Positions 1-7,264 of a stretch of DNA of 64,000 nt are shown piece by piece. This DNA comes from JBBQYD01 sp942493075. Its GTDB lineage: Bacteria > Verrucomicrobiota > Verrucomicrobiia > Limisphaerales > UBA8199. Under the pieces are notes generated by a model. The model ran no database searches, was not told the DNA's origin, and was given only the letters and a program-made list of their open reading frames with translations. Where the stretch lies: positions 4,526,001-4,590,000 of the forward strand of contig OW818681.1 of assembly GCA_942493075.1 (NCBI GenBank), read 5' to 3'. Within the stretch, counting starts at the first letter, position 1. Each line of letters opens with the position of its first letter. Made by a program: the position numbers and the translations under genes.

Positions 1-321
1 GCGATCCGCCAGGAACCGGATGGTTGCTCCAACTGCTCCACGGCTGCGATGCACGTTGAAACGGAATCTGCCCAACCCTGCTACTCCGTGCGAGAAGTCC
101 AGTTCGTTGCGCGTTTCGGCATCCTGCTCAAACATCTGCTTTTGAAGATCCGTGAGCACGCTATAAATCAATTGCTGGCAATCGGCAGGAGAAAGCGGGC
201 CCGCTTCGGCAAAAGGAATCATCTCTCCTTGAATCCGCAGCCCCGGCGGGAGGCCCGCAACCAGGTGCAAATCCGACGCTTTCCTCTCTACCATTGCCTG
301 CAAAAGCTCGTTCAGTGTCAT
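1..321 (-). CDS. pilT: PilT-type twitching motility ATPase, N-terminal part (cut by window edge)
   Basis: The minus strand reads without a stop from an ATG at 321 to the window edge, giving 107 residues that begin MTLNELLQAMVERKASDLHL. This is the characteristic N-terminal PAS-like domain of PilT, the hexameric ATPase that retracts type IV pili. Further typical pieces follow: PPGLRIQGEM, then ELDFSHGVAGLGRFRFNVH, where the Arg-Phe-Arg-Phe-Asn stretch is normally conserved. The RecA-like ATPase core (Walker A and B, Asp and His boxes) must lie outside the window, so activity cannot be judged. The close relative PilU shares this start and cannot be excluded. An open frame on the opposite strand here is only its shadow. 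Confidence 0.88.
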   Translation of the reverse strand, partial: MTLNELLQAMVERKASDLHLVAGLPPGLRIQGEMIPFAEAGPLSPADCQQLIYSVLTDLQKQMFEQDAETRNELDFSHGVAGLGRFRFNVHRSRGAVGATIRFLADR

Positions 322-391
322 AGAAAAAGGCCAGTCCGACCGCGATAAGGAATATCCCAGGCCGGGGTTGGAATCCATAGGAATCCGGGAG

Positions 392-436
392 ACCTATCGA
401 TATAAATTCGGTTTCTTTCCACGGTTAGTGTGTTAG
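392..436 (+). repeat. Imperfect 45-bp direct repeat, left copy
   Basis: This 45-bp sequence matches 2129-2173 at 37 positions without gaps. The identical core is GGTTTCTTTCCACG, and a shared TGTGTTA lies near the right end. The right copy sits 20 bases before tRNA-Leu, so the repeat could be a duplicated tRNA promoter. Alternatively the two copies could be attachment-like ends of a small insertion that carries the gene at 1050-1904. Confidence 0.7.
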
Positions 437-794
437 CGGCGCTCGCCGTCCGACTCGCTTTTCAGGTCGAATTTATCATCGGTGCTACCAGTTCCGTGCA
501 CCTGGATCATCCACCTCTGGACAACCCTGTCCGGCTAACAGTTGCTCAAGGACAGTCCGCCTGTGATTTACTGCTAATCACTGGGCCATGAAAAAGGACG
601 GAAACAGAAGCTGGGACAAGGAATCCGAAAAAGCCGGACAAGCGGTTCCAAGCCCATTCGGATTAAGGGGACAAAACGGGGACAAATTCCGGCAAATCAG
701 GGAAAAAAGAGAAAGAAATCTCATAAACCCTTGAAAAACCGCTAAAAATAGTGTTTTACGCTTTGGCAAGTGTGGCTATATTAACTGCATCTCA

Positions 795-841
795 TCCACC
801 AATGGTGGAAGGAGTTGGGCCTCCGTTCGCGGGGGCCTTTT
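795..841 (+). terminator. Paired hairpins, the second terminator-like
   Basis: TCCACC-AAT-GGTGGA forms a perfect 6-bp stem at about 795-809. A second stem pairs GGCCTCC (818-824) with GGGGGCC (831-837), with one G-T wobble and a 6-base loop, and is followed by TTTT (838-841). This is a plausible Rho-independent terminator for rightward transcription, although no gene is recognised just upstream. Confidence 0.45.
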
Positions 842-1049
842 GCTTTCTCGCCAAGCGACGCTCATACTTCTTCCGGATCTTGTTTGGCTGATATCCCTAT
901 TAAAAACTGCCCATGAAAGGTTGTTCTCGTGCTCTAATAGTTGTCGAATCCTTGACGGATCTATTGTGATGATTGAGATTGTAGCGTGCCAGACTGGCCA
1001 TCGGCACACATTACTATGGCTGCAGTGAAATTATTATTATTGATAAGGT

Positions 1050-1904
1050 ATGAAACTACGTTTCGAAGTAGACCAGGCGGACGCCTTCCGCCGAGGCATT
1101 GACCGTCCGAAATCCATCGTTTCCGTCGAGGTGAACCCTGCCGACCTTCCAGAGGAGACCCGCTCCAACATAGCCAACCACCTGGTGGGCATTGACGTCC
1201 TACAGTTCTACTACCACAACGGCGAGATTATCAAAGGCTACCCAATCCGAGAGCTATCGTATACTTCCCGCGATCCCAAGCGGATCGTTGCAAAGGCAGC
1301 AAACATCGAGTCTCTTGTGGAGGCAGTTAAGGCCAATGACCGGTTTATTGCAGGAATTGAGGAATCTTTTAACCACCCGGTTCAATTTCGGCTCATTGAG
1401 AGGCCCCCGAAGAATGAGGCGGAATTTGCGCTTATATCTGATCAGAGCCCGGCACAGATGCAGGAGGTTACCGAGGCAGTTCGGCAAAAACGCCGGGTTT
1501 GCTTCGAATGTTTCCTCCAGGACGTGCAGCGCGGCCTGAACAAACTGCTGCATGCCAACTCCTATATTGTCTACCTGCTCCCCTTGCCATCGAATACGGC
1601 TCAGGGAAGGTTTTACTGTGAACCGGTTTTTGCCGCCGAGTTCCTTAAAAAGCAGGTTGTCGCGCATTCGCCCATCATCGTTCTCAATGAGAAAACAGGA
1701 CGAATCGTTGAAGCGGTAAACCTCTTTCAGGCGCTCGATATTTACCTGCTGTCTGGAATGAAACCGGGCACCTTGATCGATGACCTTTCCATCCTGATGT
1801 GGGAGAGAGGGAGGTGGGTCATCGCCGCTCCGGAAAGCCTGATCGAAATGGCGAATGCAGTTGGGGCGAAGGCAAAGGAGGACGCTTCGGCTCTTGCTTC
1901 TTAG
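1050..1904 (+). CDS. Unknown protein, 284 aa
   Basis: I do not recognise this family. The 284-residue product has no signal peptide or membrane span and reads as a soluble mixed alpha/beta protein. It starts MKLRFEVDQADAFRRGID and ends in a low-complexity Ala-rich tail. Acidic and basic residues are balanced throughout, and it has few cysteines and no obvious catalytic motif. The ATG at 1050 follows a weak AAGG. A long antisense frame (about 1254-2003) is considered a shadow because it has no start signal and an Arg/Ser-rich composition. The gene stands alone between two copies of a 45-bp repeat and upstream of tRNA-Leu, which suggests accessory DNA. It is followed by a hairpin at 1962-1989. 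Confidence 0.65.
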   Translation: MKLRFEVDQADAFRRGIDRPKSIVSVEVNPADLPEETRSNIANHLVGIDVLQFYYHNGEIIKGYPIRELSYTSRDPKRIVAKAANIESLVEAVKANDRFIAGIEESFNHPVQFRLIERPPKNEAEFALISDQSPAQMQEVTEAVRQKRRVCFECFLQDVQRGLNKLLHANSYIVYLLPLPSNTAQGRFYCEPVFAAEFLKKQVVAHSPIIVLNEKTGRIVEAVNLFQALDIYLLSGMKPGTLIDDLSILMWERGRWVIAAPESLIEMANAVGAKAKEDASALAS

Positions 1905-1961
1905 TGCCCCGCGGATGCTTCCGGGACAAGCGAACCGAAGGCGGATCATTAGACGAGACAA

Positions 1962-1989
1962 ATCCCTGGGGCTTTCAAACTCCAGGGAT
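1962..1989 (+). terminator. Hairpin after the orphan gene
   Basis: ATCCCTGG (1962-1969) pairs perfectly with CCAGGGAT (1982-1989) across a 12-base loop, 57 bases after the stop of the gene at 1050-1904. The following sequence is only moderately T-rich (GTCCTTTCGGGCATTTT), so it is a plausible but not textbook terminator. Confidence 0.45.
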
Positions 1990-2128
1990 GTCCTTTCGGG
2001 CATTTTAAGATCTCTGATGTGCTCTCGATGGTCCTCGCAGGCAGCACCTTGTTCCCGGGCCTACCTAATTGTTTATTCCGAGAGCCGTCCAAGCCACATC
2101 TTGCCAGAATTCAGAGTAAGCCAGGAAC

Positions 2129-2173
2129 ACCTATGGGTTTAAATTTGGTTTCTTTCCACGACTAATGTGTTAA
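2129..2173 (+). repeat. Imperfect 45-bp direct repeat, right copy
   Basis: This is the second copy of the repeat at 392-436, with 37 of 45 positions identical and no gaps. It ends 19 bases before the mature tRNA-Leu. It could therefore include that gene's promoter, the TAATGT around 2163 being a possible -10 element. Confidence 0.7.
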
Positions 2174-2192
2174 AAGGAATGGTATTCGTTGT

Positions 2193-2277
2193 GGGCGCGT
2201 GGCGGAATTGGCAGACGCGAAGGACTTAGGATCCTTTGGAGAAATCCTTGCAGGTTCGACCCCTGTCGCGCCCACCA
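2193..2277 (+). tRNA. tRNA-Leu (UAG anticodon)
   Basis: An 85-base cloverleaf is seen. The acceptor stem GGGCGCG (2193-2199) pairs with CGCGCCC (2267-2273), followed by discriminator A and an encoded CCA (2275-2277). The anticodon stem AAGGA/TCCTT encloses the loop CTTAGGA, with anticodon TAG at 2227-2229. There is a short variable arm, and the T arm CAGG-TTCGACC-CCTG is present. The Mu-type element starts 15 bases after its CCA end. Confidence 0.95.
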
Positions 2278-2287
2278 TTTCAACGGG

Positions 2288-2292
2288 ACTTT
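2288..2292. repeat. Probable target-site duplication, left copy (ACTTT)
   Basis: ACTTT here and at 14593-14597 flank the element. Removing 2293-14592 plus one copy restores an uninterrupted 3' end of the glycosidase gene on the minus strand, which would end ...PKPTKSR and then TGA at 2282-2280. Five bases is the usual duplication length for Mu/Tn7-type transposition. Confidence 0.7.
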
Positions 2293-2298
2293 GGAGGA

Positions 2299-2317
2299 CG
2301 ACAGGATACTTGTCCCG
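2299..2317 (+). repeat. Left terminal repeat / transposase-binding site
   Basis: CGACAGGATACTTGTCCCG matches the inverted right-end copies at 18 of 19 positions. A weaker second site in the same orientation (TACTTGTCTCG, about 2413-2423) lies inward, giving the multiple-site layout expected of MuA/TnsB-type ends. Confidence 0.85.
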
Positions 2318-2570
2318 GGATTGATTGAGCCTGATTAGGCCTTAAAAGGCTTGATTGATAAGGGTTTCAAGGCGGATTGAAGGCGGTGCCGTTCAAGGAT
2401 CGAACGATCACTTACTTGTCTCGCTGGTATTCATAACCCGCTCAAAATCAACAATGCGGTTTCAGGGCGTCAAGCTCAAGGGGGTGTGCGGGGTTATTAC
2501 TTGAAAAGGCTTGATAAGCCCAGGTCCTTGGAAATCACAACACCGCCTGGGCAGCGGGTAGATTCCCGGA
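2318..2570. other. Non-coding left end of the element
   Basis: No gene is seen. The stretch holds a subterminal TACTTGTCTCG site at about 2413-2423 and two copies of AAAAGGCTTGAT (2344 and 2504), which may be extra transposase-binding or recombination sequences. Confidence 0.55.
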
Positions 2571-3188
2571 CTAGGCATCCTTGGCATTTGTTAGGAGCCT
2601 GGCCGCGCGTTCCATCGCCTTCCCGGCCGCGGCCCCGAGCTGCTTCTCATCCGGCTTCTCATCCGGCTTGGGAGAGTGAGTCACGCTCTTCACCAGCTTA
2701 AACATCAGAATTACGCGCACCCGGCTTATCTTACCCCGACTCTCGCCCAACTCCCGCACAATGAACAATCCTCGCTTGAATCGCCACACCTTGAGGCCTG
2801 GCATTGATTCTCTGATACTTCCCTTGCCGCTGAGTGCGTAGGCAGCAGCGGTCAGCGGGATTGCCAGCCATTGGCGTCTCTTAGGCCTCACCGTGCCGCC
2901 CTCGATCCGATGGACAAACCGCGGATCTGCGATCGTGATAATGGCTCCTGTATCCGTTACCTGGTTAACCCCCAAGCGTCGTTCCACGCTGGTAGGGCCA
3001 TTGGCGAAGAAATGTTGAGTTGGCCACCCTTTCTTATTGCCTCGTGACTGGAGACGCTTCAGATGCTTGGAGAGTTCAACCTGCACAGTCTTTGCCCCTG
3101 CCTGCATCACAACTATAGGGCGCTTAACGTCCTTCATGAGGCGTTGCAGCTCGGGGGTAATCGTGTCTCGATCCAGCTTGATATTCAT
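2571..3188 (-). CDS. Phage virion morphogenesis protein, Mu gpG / tail-completion-like
   Basis: The 205-residue product contains FVHRIEGGTVRPKRRQWLAI at about residues 90-110. This pattern (His, Gly-Gly, Pro-Lys, then a hydrophobic 'LAIPL') is typical of Mu gpG-type virion morphogenesis and tail-completion proteins, which act at the head-tail joint. The N-terminal part is basic and helical. The C-terminus contains repeated PDEKPDEK and an Ala-rich helix. It is the last gene of the leftward block and starts 6 bases after the stop of the gene at 3195-3392. Finding a virion gene in the same direction as the repressor, away from capsid and protease, is unusual. The family call comes from motif recognition only. 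Confidence 0.6.
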   Translation of the reverse strand: MNIKLDRDTITPELQRLMKDVKRPIVVMQAGAKTVQVELSKHLKRLQSRGNKKGWPTQHFFANGPTSVERRLGVNQVTDTGAIITIADPRFVHRIEGGTVRPKRRQWLAIPLTAAAYALSGKGSIRESMPGLKVWRFKRGLFIVRELGESRGKISRVRVILMFKLVKSVTHSPKPDEKPDEKQLGAAAGKAMERAARLLTNAKDA

Positions 3189-3194
3189 GCGCGA

Positions 3195-3392
3195 TCACTC
3201 CTCCCAGGAGGCGTGTGGGAACTCCCGTTCAACCTCCTGCCTGGTCAGCGGCTTTCCCCTGGCGACTGCCCTTCTCACCAAATCCCAAAAGTGATCCTCC
3301 CAGAAGAGCTCAGTAATAGCCAGGTTCTCCAAGCCACCTCCAAATGCAGCATCATACTGCTGCTCTATCTCTTTTTTGTTTTGAAGGTTCAT
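3195..3392 (-). CDS. Small unknown protein, 65 aa
   Basis: This 65-residue, Glu-rich, probably helical protein starts MNLQNKKEIEQQYDAAFGGG. Its start overlaps the stop of the gene at 3389-3628 by four bases, the arrangement of translationally coupled phage genes. A PLTRQEVEREFP stretch could be part of a small helical domain. No family is recognised. It is supported mainly by its tight fit in the leftward operon. Confidence 0.5.
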   Translation of the reverse strand: MNLQNKKEIEQQYDAAFGGGLENLAITELFWEDHFWDLVRRAVARGKPLTRQEVEREFPHASWEE

Positions 3393-3628
3393 CGCCTAGC
3401 TCTCCGCGCCGGCGCCGCCGTGGCCTGGCGAGGGATCACGCGGATGCTGGCCGAGGGAAAGGCCTTACGAATTTCAGCGGCGGACTCTTCGTCCTCGACA
3501 ACAAACTCACCGGTATCGGCGAATCGGTAGACCGAATCCGCTTCTATGCCCTCAGGCCCGGGCAAAGCCACAATCTCCAGTCTGGAGATCTCGTCATCAG
3601 TTAGGCCATCTGGCGGAGGCGCTATCAT
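3389..3628 (-). CDS. Small unknown protein, 79 aa
   Basis: The product is 79 residues, with an acidic N-terminal two-thirds (DGLTDDEISRLEIV, EFVVEDEESAAEIR) and a short Arg/Ala-rich tail. The layout resembles small phage proteins that bridge to a neighbour, but no family is recognised. Four-base overlaps with both neighbours (3392 and 3625) support it as a real member of the leftward operon. Confidence 0.5.
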   Translation of the reverse strand: MIAPPPDGLTDDEISRLEIVALPGPEGIEADSVYRFADTGEFVVEDEESAAEIRKAFPSASIRVIPRQATAAPARRARR

Positions 3629-3906
3629 GCCGACTCCTTTCGACGTTTCACCACCTCAGAGTAAGCGATCATCCACTTGCCACCTGGACAGTTTTGTTTG
3701 GCGGTCTTGAACCTCCCCAAAGCACATTCGTGTGCAACCCAGCGATTGCTCATTCCAAGAATGCACGCAGCGACCTTGACAGGAATGCTATCCCCAGGAA
3801 TCGCATCGCCTGGGCGTAAGATCGCGCCTTCTGGAGATGAAAGCTTGTAGATCGGGACAAGTGCGGGAACCATGATTCGAACGTACTTTGTAGTACTGTC
3901 TCGCAT
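3625..3906 (-). CDS. Excisionase/MerR-like helix-turn-helix protein, 93 aa
   Basis: Residues about 42-88 read IPVKVAACILGMSNRWVAHE, then a turn and PGGKWMIAYSEVVKRR. This is the layout of the 'HTH_17' excisionase-type domain: a helix-turn-helix carrying 'a..lg.s...v', a basic wing, then 'w.i...ev..rr'. Such proteins bend DNA in excision or act as phage regulators. The first 40 residues are variable. It lies mid-operon, with a four-base overlap to 3628 and a 72-base gap before the next upstream gene. The true role (regulator or transposition accessory factor) is unknown. Confidence 0.55.
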   Translation of the reverse strand: MRDSTTKYVRIMVPALVPIYKLSSPEGAILRPGDAIPGDSIPVKVAACILGMSNRWVAHECALGRFKTAKQNCPGGKWMIAYSEVVKRRKESA

Positions 3907-3978
3907 AACAAGCTTTGTTAGTTTCGCTCGAAATCCATCGCTTTAACAAGACGAATCAACAGAACAGGCCTCCGCAGC

Positions 3979-4365
3979 TCATCTTCCTGAGATGGGGCGA
4001 ATATTCTCCACCAACTGCGCCGCAACTTCTGCTACGAGATAATTGAGTTCTGCGAAACCAACGTGAAAGGCGATCTCCTCACGAGCTGCGTCTCGAAGAG
4101 CATCTCCTCCCGTCTTTAGGAGGGTCTCGGTCACTTCGACCGGTCTGGTGAACTGAAAGACTAGTTGGTAGCGCTCATCACAATCCATGTACAAGGGAGG
4201 TGGGACCTCCCCCTCAAGTCGTTTCGCGTAATAGGCCTCAATCCACTGGAGAAACCGAGGCTGCGTGCGCGTGAGAAGTACCATGTCGAAGTGACACAAT
4301 TTCCTAATCTCAACCGGGTTGCCTGACGGGTCCCGAATGACAGGCTTCTCAGGCCCGTCATTCAT
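3979..4365 (-). CDS. Unknown protein, 128 aa
   Basis: I do not recognise this 128-residue soluble protein. It opens MNDGPEKPVIRDPSGNPVEI, has an aromatic stretch around LTRTQPRFLQWIEAYYAKRL, and ends in a long predicted helix (DALRDAAREEIAFHVGFAEL). Its start overlaps the stop of the gene at 4358-4639 by eight bases, so the two are probably co-translated. Its place in the repressor-side block suggests an accessory or early function. Confidence 0.5.
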   Translation of the reverse strand: MNDGPEKPVIRDPSGNPVEIRKLCHFDMVLLTRTQPRFLQWIEAYYAKRLEGEVPPPLYMDCDERYQLVFQFTRPVEVTETLLKTGGDALRDAAREEIAFHVGFAELNYLVAEVAAQLVENIRPISGR

Positions 4366-4639
4366 TGTAACCTCCCTTATACGCTACGGGTTCGCGATAC
4401 TCCAAGGAAGCGAGTAGTTGCCGTGCATATCGGCGAGTCTTATTGATCTCCTCAATGATCCTCTGGTCTGAGCCCATATCAGCACAGTGCGTAAAGTAGG
4501 GCAGGCCAACAGCCGTGTGGAGGTAAACCTCCAGGTCATCTGCGAGATGGAGGTAACCCACAGCCTCAGCCATGCGCTTGGATTCGCTCCATTCAAGAGC
4601 ACCTCGCTTGATCAAGACGGGATCTAATTTGATAGGCAT
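4358..4639 (-). CDS. Unknown protein, 93 aa
   Basis: This is a 93-residue, mostly helical protein (MPIKLDPVLIKRGALEWSES at the start) with no membrane span or signal peptide. No family is recognised. It overlaps the downstream gene by eight bases and lies nine bases after the 225-residue gene, consistent with one leftward operon. Confidence 0.5.
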   Translation of the reverse strand: MPIKLDPVLIKRGALEWSESKRMAEAVGYLHLADDLEVYLHTAVGLPYFTHCADMGSDQRIIEEINKTRRYARQLLASLEYREPVAYKGGYNE

Positions 4640-4648
4640 AGCAAGTAG

Positions 4649-5326
4649 TCATCCCCTTGGATCACAGCCAAGGGCATGGGCGTAATAATCGCGGCGTGCC
4701 TGGTTTGCGGATTCAATCTGCCATGGCACTGGAGCAGTGCCCGCTTCAAACGCCTCGTATCCAGGGTCACTAGCCTGGCGATCAACCTCCGCCAGAGCGA
4801 TCGCCAGACCGTCGGCCAGGAGAACCTTGCGATCACAGATTGGCATATTGTCCAAAGCCTTGCGGAGTTCGGCGGCATTGTCATTCAGGAGGCAGGCAAA
4901 AGAGAGAGATAGATGCCGTGCAGGCGAGCTCCCTTGTAACTCAAGATTAGCGAAGGCAGAGATCCCTGGAAGGGATGGGAAGCGGCAAGGGATCGGCGCG
5001 ATCCGGCCTTGCTCCTCACTTGGCTGGGCGCCAAGAAACTGAGCTATTGCGATAGCTTCCAATGAGGATTCGACCATTTGCTTCTTCTTCAAGATCCCTA
5101 GCAACTCGGGGCGGAACTCGCAGACGACACGTGCAAGGAACCTTGTGATTGCCGGGTCTGAGAATGCCTCATCATCCAAGGCTCCCAGGCAGTGCAGGCG
5201 TACACGAAGTTGTCCATTTATCTTACGTTCCCGACGCTGCTTATAATTTGTGGCTTCATCAGGGGTTTGCTTCTGGTGGCTTCTAGGCGTATCATTTTCA
5301 CGATCTCGGCTTGGGTTTCTTTTCAT
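4649..5326 (-). CDS. Unknown protein, 225 aa
   Basis: The 225-residue product has a strongly charged N-terminal 40 residues (MKRNPSRDRENDTPRSHQKQ and a following KQRRERK), which could bind nucleic acid. A helical, Ala/Leu-rich body follows. The start has a good AGGAAACC upstream. It is the first gene after the repressor in the leftward block, separated by 64 bases that hold an imperfect CCCTGG...CCAGGG hairpin (5360-5386). No known replication, nuclease or anti-defence motif is visible. Confidence 0.5.
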   Translation of the reverse strand: MKRNPSRDRENDTPRSHQKQTPDEATNYKQRRERKINGQLRVRLHCLGALDDEAFSDPAITRFLARVVCEFRPELLGILKKKQMVESSLEAIAIAQFLGAQPSEEQGRIAPIPCRFPSLPGISAFANLELQGSSPARHLSLSFACLLNDNAAELRKALDNMPICDRKVLLADGLAIALAEVDRQASDPGYEAFEAGTAPVPWQIESANQARRDYYAHALGCDPRG

Positions 5327-5390
5327 ATATGAGGTTTCCTAAGTTGGGTCTTTTGCTCCCTGGTAGTGCTCGAACACTGCCAGGGACTTT

Positions 5391-6017
5391 TCATTTGTTG
5401 GCTTCGTGCTGTTCGACCCAGTGAAGCAGACGAAGTGTGACATCCCCTCCCGGCTCCCGAGAACCAGAAAGCCACATTGAAAGACTTGCAGGTGGAATAT
5501 TGAGATCCTTTGCAAGTTGAGCCTTCATCCCCCGCCTGGAAGTGACTCTGTTCAGGCGGTTCAAGAGGCTTTTGAGGGCATTCACAGCTTGAGTATTTCC
5601 GGATTCGGTACGTTCTGTCAATCCAGATTTTGTTAATTCTTCGTCCAAAAGCATTTTCTCTCCATCCGGGCCCAGCATCCATAGGAAATTCCCGAGGCTT
5701 AAGAACGGTGATTTTGGGCTCCCATCAACGATTCTCTCAACCCGTTTGAGCAAGGGAGATTCTTCCGGAAATGGTTTGAGAAGTGATGGAACTTCCAGCA
5801 GAAGCCATCCTGGGTGAATGTCAATAACCCTGCAAATCTCCCATCCTGATTTGAGCTTTAAGCTTGTTCGGCAAGACTCAACATCCGTTACTTGAGCTCG
5901 GGTCAGGCCGACTTTCGATCCGAGTTCAGATTGAGTCATTCCGTGCCGACGTCGCAGGTATTGTAGGCGGATGCCGATTTGTTGATCGCCATCAGGAAGC
6001 AAGCTGCGTTTGAACAT
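5391..6017 (-). CDS. XRE-family repressor with two HTH regions
   Basis: The 208-residue product has a clear XRE helix-turn-helix at about residues 14-70 (RLQYLRRRHGMTQSELGSKV, then GLTRAQVTDVESCR). A second HTH-like segment near the C-terminus (about 160-205) contains AQLAKDLNIPPASLSMWLSG. Divergent placement from the rightward HTH gene at 6258, with an operator-like region between, is the classic lysogeny switch layout. It probably represses the rightward block and its own transcription. It has no peptidase S24 domain, so RecA-triggered self-cleavage is not expected; induction, if any, would use another signal. Confidence 0.8.
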   Translation of the reverse strand: MFKRSLLPDGDQQIGIRLQYLRRRHGMTQSELGSKVGLTRAQVTDVESCRTSLKLKSGWEICRVIDIHPGWLLLEVPSLLKPFPEESPLLKRVERIVDGSPKSPFLSLGNFLWMLGPDGEKMLLDEELTKSGLTERTESGNTQAVNALKSLLNRLNRVTSRRGMKAQLAKDLNIPPASLSMWLSGSREPGGDVTLRLLHWVEQHEANK

Positions 6018-6064
6018 ATCCTGGATGATAGAGGTTTTGAGCCGGTAGAAAAATTAAGAAAATG

Positions 6065-6109
6065 CTTGCGTATCTCGCACGCATATGCGTAAGTGACACA
6101 CGCAAGTAT
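6065..6109. promoter_or_regulatory. Operator-like region between divergent HTH genes
   Basis: The perfect 12-bp palindrome ACGCATATGCGT (6079-6090) sits inside a wider inverted pair, CTTGCGT (6065-6071) and ACGCAAG (6100-6106). CTTGCGTAT, its variant CTTACGCAT (minus strand, 6092-6084) and ATACTTGCGT (minus strand, 6109-6100) recur as half-sites. This is a strong candidate for the binding sites of the repressor at 5391-6017 and/or the Cro-like protein at 6258-6668. Confidence 0.7.
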
Positions 6110-6257
6110 CGGCGAGTAAAAACCTCAGCAACCTGAGCAGGATCGGCAAGGCCGGATGGACGGTGCGTCAGGCGGGGTTCAGACTCAGCGAGGAATATGG
6201 AAAAAATCGGAAGGCAATTTTTTTAGACCCCTAATCTGAAAAACAGCAACAGACGGA

Positions 6258-6668
6258 ATGCTGACTAAACAAAATCGAGAAGTTGCCCGCCTCGCCGGGG
6301 ATATGGTGCGAACAGCGCTCCTGAAGCGACGCCTTACTCTGGTTAACCTCGCGCAGCAACTGGAAATGTCGCCCCGCACCCTCTCATCCCGCATTTCTGG
6401 AGGGCAGAATCTCTCTTTTCGGGATCAGGCGCGAGTGGAGCAGATTTTCGAGTTTAAAGAGCCGATTTGGAGCACTTCCAGAGATCTGGTCTTACGCGAG
6501 CTTTGCTTCGGCAAAACTGGCATTGATCCGGCGCAACTCTCATTGCCTGAGCTCAAGGATTTCGCCACAAAACTAGGTATGACGTCCCGCTTCCAAGACA
6601 ACCGCGCGGCGGTCCTGGGTGCAATATTGGATCACGCCGCGGCGCATCCACAAAGTCTAAAGATATGA
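6258..6668 (+). CDS. Cro/Ner-like helix-turn-helix protein, 136 aa
   Basis: The N-terminal half contains LKRRLTLVNLAQQLEMSPRT followed by LSSRISGGQNLSFRDQARVE, a lambda-repressor-like HTH. The C-terminal 60 residues (LSLPELKDFATKLGMTSRFQ) form a short helical domain. It is the first rightward gene, opposite the repressor, so a Cro/Ner-like role in switching to expression of the rightward block is inferred. Its stop overlaps the next start (ATGA at 6665). Start at 6258 is preceded by GACGGA. Confidence 0.65.
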   Translation: MLTKQNREVARLAGDMVRTALLKRRLTLVNLAQQLEMSPRTLSSRISGGQNLSFRDQARVEQIFEFKEPIWSTSRDLVLRELCFGKTGIDPAQLSLPELKDFATKLGMTSRFQDNRAAVLGAILDHAAAHPQSLKI

Positions 6669-7192
6669 AGCAACGCATAGAAACATTGCAGGAACTGCTG
6701 AATAAACACCAGCAACGGTCAACGGATATCCAAGCTCTGACCCGAAGACAGCAGGAGCTGCTTGCCGAGCGGGAGAAGCTGATCCGGAGCGGGCGGCTAG
6801 ATGATGAAAAGACAGTCGCGAAGGCGACTTCTTTGGCAACACAGGCCGACATGGTGCCATACAGGGTGAAGGCCATTGAAGATGAGTTGGTCGAACTTGT
6901 CCCCGCTGTGGCCCGTGAAGTCAGAACAGCAGTTAATGCGGTAGACGCCGCAATCGAGGATCGTCGGAAGAAGGCGATCGACATCCTGGTTCGTGCGCTG
7001 ACCCCATTCTCTGCGAATCCATCCATGGCTGCGGAGCGTGCTTTTATTTGTACCCGGATGGGTGAGGAACTGAGCCCCATTTTCCGGGACCGGAAGATGT
7101 TCGGGGACGGCTTCTGTGACGCAGAACCGCTTGAACCAGCCAATCATATCCTCACGATTGCAAAGCAATTTGCGGCCTTAAAGCCCCTGTGA
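6665..7192 (+). CDS. Coiled-coil protein of unknown role, 175 aa
   Basis: Residues about 1-50 (MKQRIETLQELLNKHQQRST and on) and 60-110 are heptad-rich and should form a coiled coil. The last 50 residues are less regular and include a Cys (ICTRMGEELSPIF). The gene overlaps the preceding HTH gene by four bases. No family is recognised. A structural or scaffold-like role is possible because of the coiled coil and its position ahead of the capsid gene, but this is inference. Confidence 0.55.
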   Translation: MKQRIETLQELLNKHQQRSTDIQALTRRQQELLAEREKLIRSGRLDDEKTVAKATSLATQADMVPYRVKAIEDELVELVPAVAREVRTAVNAVDAAIEDRRKKAIDILVRALTPFSANPSMAAERAFICTRMGEELSPIFRDRKMFGDGFCDAEPLEPANHILTIAKQFAALKPL

Positions 7193-7264
7193 TCCAGAAT
7201 CTGAAATCTTTGCGACTGACACGCCAAGGGAGAGGCGTGCCGAGATCGCCGCACGTGGTTGCTG

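Larger units (their letters stand above)
322..1049. other. Gene-poor stretch upstream of pilT and of the orphan gene
   Basis: About 730 bases hold no convincing gene. The stretch contains the left copy of a 45-bp direct repeat (392-436), a run of GGACAA-like words near 600-700, and two adjacent hairpins at 795-837, of which the second resembles a terminator. Short open frames here have no recognisable product and no good start signal. The pilT promoter (leftward) and the promoter of the gene at 1050 (rightward) should both lie here. Confidence 0.5.

Noticed and set aside
49..348. Plus-strand open frame of 99 codons
   Set aside because: It is antisense to pilT, whose minus-strand product is clearly recognisable.
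578..769. Minus-strand frame of 63 codons with a hydrophobic N-terminus
   Set aside because: No ribosome site, biased Phe/Leu/Ser composition and no neighbour relationship; judged to be chance.
1254..2003. Minus-strand frame of 249 codons
   Set aside because: Opposite the 284-residue gene, with Arg/Ser/Pro-rich composition and no start signal; treated as a shadow.
5358..5390. Terminator after the repressor gene
   Set aside because: An imperfect CCCTGG...CCAGGG hairpin is present, but on the repressor's strand no T-run follows it.
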